From: CAWBCI01 sp963787195
GTDB lineage: Bacteria; Bacteroidota; Bacteroidia; Bacteroidales; JAGOPY01
DNA length: 9,451 bases
Direction: 5' to 3'
Assembly (NCBI GenBank): GCA_963787195.1
Contig: CAWBCI010000024.1
Coordinates: 1-9,451 of the forward strand
Part shown: positions 5,339-9,451 of the stretch, in pieces
Numbering within the stretch: the first letter of the stretch is position 1
Layout: each line of letters begins with the position of its first letter
Position numbers and translations under genes: made by a program
The notes under the pieces: model-generated
What the model was told of the DNA's origin: nothing
The model's input: only the letters and a program-made list of their open reading frames with translations
Databases searched by the model: none

Positions 5339-7390
5339 ATGTCAGAACAAAAACAATTCGTTCCCTTTGTTTCATCGGAAACAAATATGGCTGAATTTAC
5401 AGTCAGGGCCCTGGTCATAGGGCTGATACTGGCTGTAATCCTGGGGGCAGCAAATGCTTATCTGGGATTAAAAGCCGGGATGACTATCGCGGCCACTTAT
5501 CCGGCCGCCGTAATCGGGATGGCCATTCTGAGACTTATGAAAGGCACCATCCTTGAAGAAAATTTCACCCGTACTGTTGGGTCCATCGGGGAATCTGTTG
5601 CTGCCGGAGCTATCTTCACGCTACCGGCATTTTTCATATCCGGGATATGGTCTGAATTTTATACCCCCGGTCATTATGTAATCTCCACTTTGATCATGAT
5701 CACCGGCGGTGTGCTCGGGATCATGTTTGTTGCCCTTCTGCGCAGGGTGATGGTTGAAGATGCCGATCTACCTTTCCCTGAATCACAGGCAGCAGCCGAA
5801 ATACACAAGAGTGGACAAGCAAGCGGCGGAAGTTCCAAATTCCTTTTCTATGCCATGGGACTCGGAGCTTTAATAAAAACCATGGGGGAATTGAAAATCT
5901 TTCTCCCGGTATGGGAAAAATTCATTGCTTTCAAAACACAGTTTATCACGGGCGCCGGCGAAGCTATTAAAGGCAGCGGCGGTATACTTATCGGAACACC
6001 TGGTGTAAAGCCTGCATATATTGGTGTCGGTTACATCATCGGACCCAAACTTGCTTCCCTGAACTTTAGCGGCGGGGTCATTGCCTGGGGCCTGCTCACT
6101 CCTATCATCATGTACTTTATTCATCCCTATATGGATTTTGCCGCCTGGGCACAATACCTTGTGGATAATAATATGGCCAGCGGCCTTGCAGATGCCACCA
6201 CGAAAGTCCATGACCAGACTTACCAGATCTACGCGATCTGGAAAACCATCGTCAGGCCTATCGCAATCGGGGGCATGCTCGTAGGAACTTTCTACACCTT
6301 ATTTAAAATGCGGAAAAGTCTTTTTGCCGGGATATCCCGTTCAATCAGCGATGTGAAGAAAGCTGCCAGCGAGACCAATCTTACGGCCCGCACCGACAAA
6401 GACATATCTTTTAACTGGATCATGGTTGGAATCCTGCTTTCAGCGCTTGCAACCCTTCTGATAACCTTCTTCATTTTCAAAACAACCTTCGTGGTTGCAT
6501 TGGTTGCAACCCTGGTGATGATCGTGGCAGGTTTCTTCTTCGCAGCCGTCTCGGGCTACCTGGTTGGGATCATCGGTTCGAGCAATAACCCTATCAGTGG
6601 TCTGACCATTTCTACCGTTGTGATCACTGCCCTTTTAATGTGGGCCCTGGGCGCCAAAGGACAGGACGGGATAGCAGCAGTTCTCGGAGTTGCAGCTATA
6701 GTCTGTGTTTCAGCTGCCGTGGCAGGGGAAATGTTACAGGACCTGAAGGCCGGGCATATACTCGGAGGGACACCTTGGAGGATGCAGATCGGAGACCTTA
6801 TCGGGGTCCTGGTGGCATCTGCCGTTATGTTCATTCCACTTTTTATCCTTCATGAAGGTGATGTTGCCAAAGGTATCCATGAGGGATATGTCGGGGGATT
6901 CGGGAGTAAAGAACTTCCGGCACCTCAGGCCAGTCTGATGGCTATCCTTTCAGGTGGTATTATCGCCGGTAATATGGCATGGCCCTTAATTATAGTAGGT
7001 ATGCTCATGGGCGTCGGATTTATCCTGATGCAGGTGAAGAGCCCCATGCTGGTAAGTATCGGGATGTACCTTCCCCTTGAAACAACTTTTGCTATTTTCA
7101 TCGGAGGACTTATCAAAGGAATTGTTGAGTCGTACCAGAAAAAGCGAAATCATGATGCGGCCCAGATCGCCCGGACAGAGAATACCGGGATACTTTTGGC
7201 AGCCGGTTTGATTGCCGGGGAAGCCCTGATCGGACTTTTATTCGCCGGTTTCGCCTTCGCGGATATCAATCTCTGGCAATTCCCCTATCCATCTTACCTG
7301 ACAAGTATAGTGATCATGATCATCATTGGTATTGTCCTGGTAAGGATTCCGCTGAGGAAAGCCGGAAACCCGGAAAATATATCCAGATAA
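5339..7390 (+). CDS. OPT-family oligopeptide transporter
   Basis: The 683-residue inner-membrane protein belongs to the bacterial branch of the oligopeptide transporter (OPT) family, proton-coupled carriers of small peptides; the exact substrate cannot be read from sequence, and some OPT relatives move metal chelates instead. Family hallmarks are NAYLGLKAGMT at 39-49 at the end of the first helix, followed by YPAAVIGMAILR, then SIGESVAAG at 82-90 and LPFPESQAAAEI at 144-155. More than a dozen hydrophobic segments spread along the chain to the C-terminus (for example 24-38, 113-134 and the final IVIMIIIGIVLVRIPL), with a hydrophilic stretch at about 330-352. The length is normal and the frame unbroken. 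ATG 5339 is the first start in frame with a suitable N-terminus; there is no clear Shine-Dalgarno site. A strong hairpin follows 34 bases after the stop. PepD downstream could use the imported peptides. Confidence 0.92.
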   Translation: MSEQKQFVPFVSSETNMAEFTVRALVIGLILAVILGAANAYLGLKAGMTIAATYPAAVIGMAILRLMKGTILEENFTRTVGSIGESVAAGAIFTLPAFFISGIWSEFYTPGHYVISTLIMITGGVLGIMFVALLRRVMVEDADLPFPESQAAAEIHKSGQASGGSSKFLFYAMGLGALIKTMGELKIFLPVWEKFIAFKTQFITGAGEAIKGSGGILIGTPGVKPAYIGVGYIIGPKLASLNFSGGVIAWGLLTPIIMYFIHPYMDFAAWAQYLVDNNMASGLADATTKVHDQTYQIYAIWKTIVRPIAIGGMLVGTFYTLFKMRKSLFAGISRSISDVKKAASETNLTARTDKDISFNWIMVGILLSALATLLITFFIFKTTFVVALVATLVMIVAGFFFAAVSGYLVGIIGSSNNPISGLTISTVVITALLMWALGAKGQDGIAAVLGVAAIVCVSAAVAGEMLQDLKAGHILGGTPWRMQIGDLIGVLVASAVMFIPLFILHEGDVAKGIHEGYVGGFGSKELPAPQASLMAILSGGIIAGNMAWPLIIVGMLMGVGFILMQVKSPMLVSIGMYLPLETTFAIFIGGLIKGIVESYQKKRNHDAAQIARTENTGILLAAGLIAGEALIGLLFAGFAFADINLWQFPYPSYLTSIVIMIIIGIVLVRIPLRKAGNPENISR

Positions 7391-7424
7391 TCATACTATA
7401 AAACAGAAAATTCGTTTTTATAAT

Positions 7425-7464
7425 AACCTTGCAGTGAATTTCACAAAATTCACTGCAAGGTTTT
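7425..7464. terminator. Perfect 17-bp hairpin, likely terminator after the OPT gene
   Basis: AACCTTGCAGTGAATTT (7425-7441) is followed by the loop CACA and by its exact reverse complement (7446-7462), which runs into TTTT (7461-7464). The stem is unusually long and perfect for an intrinsic terminator, with a short T tail. It would end the transporter transcript and separate it from the PqqD-like gene. Confidence 0.65.
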
Positions 7465-7559
7465 AAAAGTTTATCTGCCCTGAGTAATAATTTTAGATTT
7501 TGGGTGAACAGCTTTTTCATTTTTTACGTTATATTGAATTACACTAAAACAATCAGGTC

Positions 7560-7940
7560 TTGGCTTTGAATTTTTTCCAGAGGAGAAGGATATTGAAAAG
7601 GCTTAATTTCCTGGAAGCCATTCCTGTGAGAGTAAGCGATTTCGAAGAAAATGATGAAGGAAAGATTTCGGTTATCATTCCGAAATTCAAGAATGAAAAG
7701 CTGAACGCTTTCATGGTCGGTCGACGTTCCCGGCATTTTCTCATACATTTCGACTTAATGGGAAGCAAGACCTGGAAACTGATAGATGGAAAGCGGAATG
7801 TGGAACAAATTTGTGAAACCCTGAAGACCGAAGCCGGAGATGATACGGATGAGATTATCGAAAGGACGACCAAATTTATGAGCATGCTTTATGAAGAGCG
7901 TTATATCACCTTCAGGGAACTGCAGCAAGAACAGAAGTAA
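7560..7940 (+). CDS. PqqD-family small protein
   Basis: The 126-residue product contains MGSKTWKLIDGKRNVEQI at 67-84, followed by an amphipathic helix and TTKFMSMLYEERYITF at 103-118. This is the winged-helix layout of the PqqD family, where a G-(S/T)-x-x-W-x-L-(I/C)-D-G-x-(R/K)-(T/N)-V motif precedes two helices. Classical PqqD is about 90 residues and presents the PqqA peptide to the radical-SAM enzyme PqqE; many relatives are peptide-recognition modules or of unknown function. Here a basic start (residues 8-14) and a PKFKNEKLNAFMVGRRSRHF segment (41-60) precede the domain, as in a Bacteroidetes subgroup I recall. No radical-SAM gene or precursor peptide is visible. The start is TTG at 7560; a TTG at 7593 with AGGAG upstream is an alternative that would drop 11 residues. 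A stop lies upstream in frame. PepD follows 51 bases later, possibly on the same transcript. Confidence 0.75.
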   Translation: MALNFFQRRRILKRLNFLEAIPVRVSDFEENDEGKISVIIPKFKNEKLNAFMVGRRSRHFLIHFDLMGSKTWKLIDGKRNVEQICETLKTEAGDDTDEIIERTTKFMSMLYEERYITFRELQQEQK

Positions 7941-7976
7941 ATAAACATATTAATCTATTAATTATAATAAATATAC

Positions 7977-7982
7977 AGGAGG
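7977..7982 (+). promoter_or_regulatory. Strong Shine-Dalgarno site of the PepD gene
   Basis: AGGAGG lies nine bases before ATG 7992. It is the only consensus-strength ribosome binding site in the window and fixes the start of the dipeptidase gene. Confidence 0.75.
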
Positions 7983-7991
7983 AATTTGAAA

Positions 7992-9451
7992 ATGGCAAAA
8001 GATATTCTGACATTAGAACCCAAAGCCCTGTGGAAGATATTTCACGATCTCAACCAGATCCCCAGGCCTTCAAAACATGAAGATATGATAGAAAAGTTTG
8101 CAGTGGATTTTGGCAAAAATCTCGGATTGCAAACAAGCATAGACGAAGTCGGGAATGTGATCATCAAAAAGCCAGCCACAGCGGGTATGGAAGATCGTAA
8201 GGGTATAATTCTCCAGGCCCACCTTGATATGGTACCCCAGAAAAACAGTTCAACCCAGCATGATTTCCTGACCGATCCCATACAGACTGTAGTGGAATCT
8301 GGATGGGTCAAGGCTAAGGGTACCACCTTAGGTTCCGACAATGGCATTGGTGCATCCGCTGCCCTGGCCGTACTGGAATCAAAGGATATCCCTCATGGCC
8401 CCATAGAAGTTCTGCTGACCTCGGATGAGGAAACCGGAATGACCGGTGCCAACGGGCTGAAACCCGGATTACTCAGCGGCGATATACTTTTAAACCTGGA
8501 CTCAGAAGATGAGGGCGAGCTTTATATAGGATGTGCCGGTGGTATCAATACCAATGCCATTTTCCATTACAAAAATGAAGAAGTACCGCCTAATCATACT
8601 GCTTATCGCATCAGCATCACAGGTTTGAGGGGAGGCCATTCAGGCCTGGATATCAACCTGGGCAGGGGAAATGCCAACAAGATCATGAATGAACTGCTGA
8701 AAGGCGCTGCCGAAGAATATGAAGTGAGGCTGGCGGAAATTGAAGGCGGAAGCCTCCGGAACGCCATTCCAAGGGAATCATTCAGCGTGGTGGTGGTACC
8801 TGATGAAAACAAGGAAGATTTTAAGGAATATATCCTGAATTTTGAACTGAATGCCAAGACCATGTATGAAGATGATGACCCAGGTCTCATTATCACCGCC
8901 AAACAAAGCCGTATGCCCGATTACCTGATTGATAAAAAAACTCAGGACAATCTTTACCAGGCAATCGAAGAATGTCCTAACGGAACTATTGAAATGAGCG
9001 CTGATATGGAAGGTATAGTCGAGACTTCTACCAACCTGGCTATCATCAAATCGGGTGATGGTATCATTGAGATGGCTTCATTGCAGCGTAGTTCAGTGGA
9101 TATTGAACGTGAAAAACTGGCTACCCGCATCCGTAAAATTTTTACTGAAGCAGGTGCTGAAGCCGAAAGTTCAGGGGACTACCCGGGCTGGAAACCGAAT
9201 GTCAACTCGGCCATACTCAGTGCCATGAAAGAAGTTTACCGCTTAAAGTTTGGCAAAGTTCCGGAGGTGAAGGTTATTCACGCCGGACTGGAATGTGGTA
9301 TCCTGGGATCAAAATACCCGAACTGGGACATGATCTCTTTCGGTCCGACTATCCGCAATCCACATTCACCTGATGAAAAAGTTCAGATCGAATCGGTAGG
9401 GATGTTCTGGGAATTTTTACTGGATACCCTGCTGCACGCGCCGGTTAAATG
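7992..9451 (+). CDS. pepD: Aminoacyl-histidine dipeptidase (Xaa-His dipeptidase), M20C family; stop codon just beyond the edge
   Basis: PepD is a cytoplasmic zinc dipeptidase that splits Xaa-His and other dipeptides. The 486 codons seen are an unbroken frame ending AAA-TG at the window edge; the next codon is probably TGA, since E. coli PepD has 485 residues and the C-terminal alignment is already complete. The metal ligands fall where the family needs them: His77 in QAHLDM with Asp79, Asp116 in LGSDNGIG, Glu146-Glu147 in SDEETG, Asp170 in NLDSED and His458 in NPHSPDE. Each is offset by three from the E. coli numbering as I recall it. The lid domain begins around YRISITGLRGGHSGLDINLG (205-224). 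Start ATG 7992 is set by a strong AGGAGG. Located after a PqqD-like gene and an OPT peptide transporter, it probably completes the use of imported peptides. Confidence 0.93.
   Translation, partial: MAKDILTLEPKALWKIFHDLNQIPRPSKHEDMIEKFAVDFGKNLGLQTSIDEVGNVIIKKPATAGMEDRKGIILQAHLDMVPQKNSSTQHDFLTDPIQTVVESGWVKAKGTTLGSDNGIGASAALAVLESKDIPHGPIEVLLTSDEETGMTGANGLKPGLLSGDILLNLDSEDEGELYIGCAGGINTNAIFHYKNEEVPPNHTAYRISITGLRGGHSGLDINLGRGNANKIMNELLKGAAEEYEVRLAEIEGGSLRNAIPRESFSVVVVPDENKEDFKEYILNFELNAKTMYEDDDPGLIITAKQSRMPDYLIDKKTQDNLYQAIEECPNGTIEMSADMEGIVETSTNLAIIKSGDGIIEMASLQRSSVDIEREKLATRIRKIFTEAGAEAESSGDYPGWKPNVNSAILSAMKEVYRLKFGKVPEVKVIHAGLECGILGSKYPNWDMISFGPTIRNPHSPDEKVQIESVGMFWEFLLDTLLHAPVK

Noticed and set aside
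5870..7116. Several open frames overlapping the OPT gene on either strand
   Set aside because: The OPT frame is continuous and carries family motifs; the others are by-products of its GC-biased third positions.
8042..8902. Minus-strand frames inside pepD
   Set aside because: They are antisense to a gene with all metal-binding residues in place and show no domain.
1..9451. CRISPR array, tRNA, rRNA or insertion sequence
   Set aside because: No regularly spaced direct repeats, no cloverleaf-like or rRNA sequence and no transposase frame were found by eye.

Overview
The window looks like an environmental member of the Bacteroidota (Bacteroidales-like). Supporting signs are the Bacteroidetes form of RsmG, a secreted surface protein with paired dockerin-like calcium loops typical of this phylum, several perfect TAnnTTTG promoter boxes, mostly weak Shine-Dalgarno sites with GTG and TTG starts, and an imperfect palindromic intergenic element. 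The species cannot be named from sequence alone.

Left end (1-580, minus strand): the start of a CheR-type chemoreceptor methyltransferase runs off the left edge. Upstream of it lies the C-terminal half of a CheW-like coupling protein that has lost its N-terminal half. This segment is richer in GC and uses different codons from the rest of the window. At about 564-581 the reading frame passes abruptly from a secreted Bacteroidetes protein into CheW. This is either a real rearrangement or a chimeric join in a metagenome assembly.

Surface proteins (565-2804, minus strand): a 544-residue exported protein carries a beta-rich N-terminal region, a second beta module and two 46-residue dockerin-like repeats. 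Fifteen bases after it begins a second secreted protein that is broken by two compensating frame changes and by the junction. Before it (2805-3211) lies an AT-rich spacer with a candidate promoter.

Middle (3212-4956): a FlgJ-like glucosaminidase with two LysM domains (minus strand) is divergent from rsmG, the 16S rRNA m7G methyltransferase (plus strand). The following 382-base spacer holds an imperfect inverted repeat and a promoter box.

Right half (5339-9451, plus strand): an OPT-family oligopeptide transporter, then a perfect 17-bp hairpin, a PqqD-family small protein, and an M20C aminoacyl-histidine dipeptidase (PepD) complete except for its stop codon at the window edge. Peptide uptake by OPT and cytoplasmic dipeptide cleavage by PepD would fit a peptide-use neighbourhood. 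The hairpin after the OPT gene suggests that PqqD and PepD form a separate transcript. I found no clear new defence or mobile system. The most unusual signals are the cheW/surface-protein junction, the dockerin-like module beside a possible partner, and the orphan PqqD protein.
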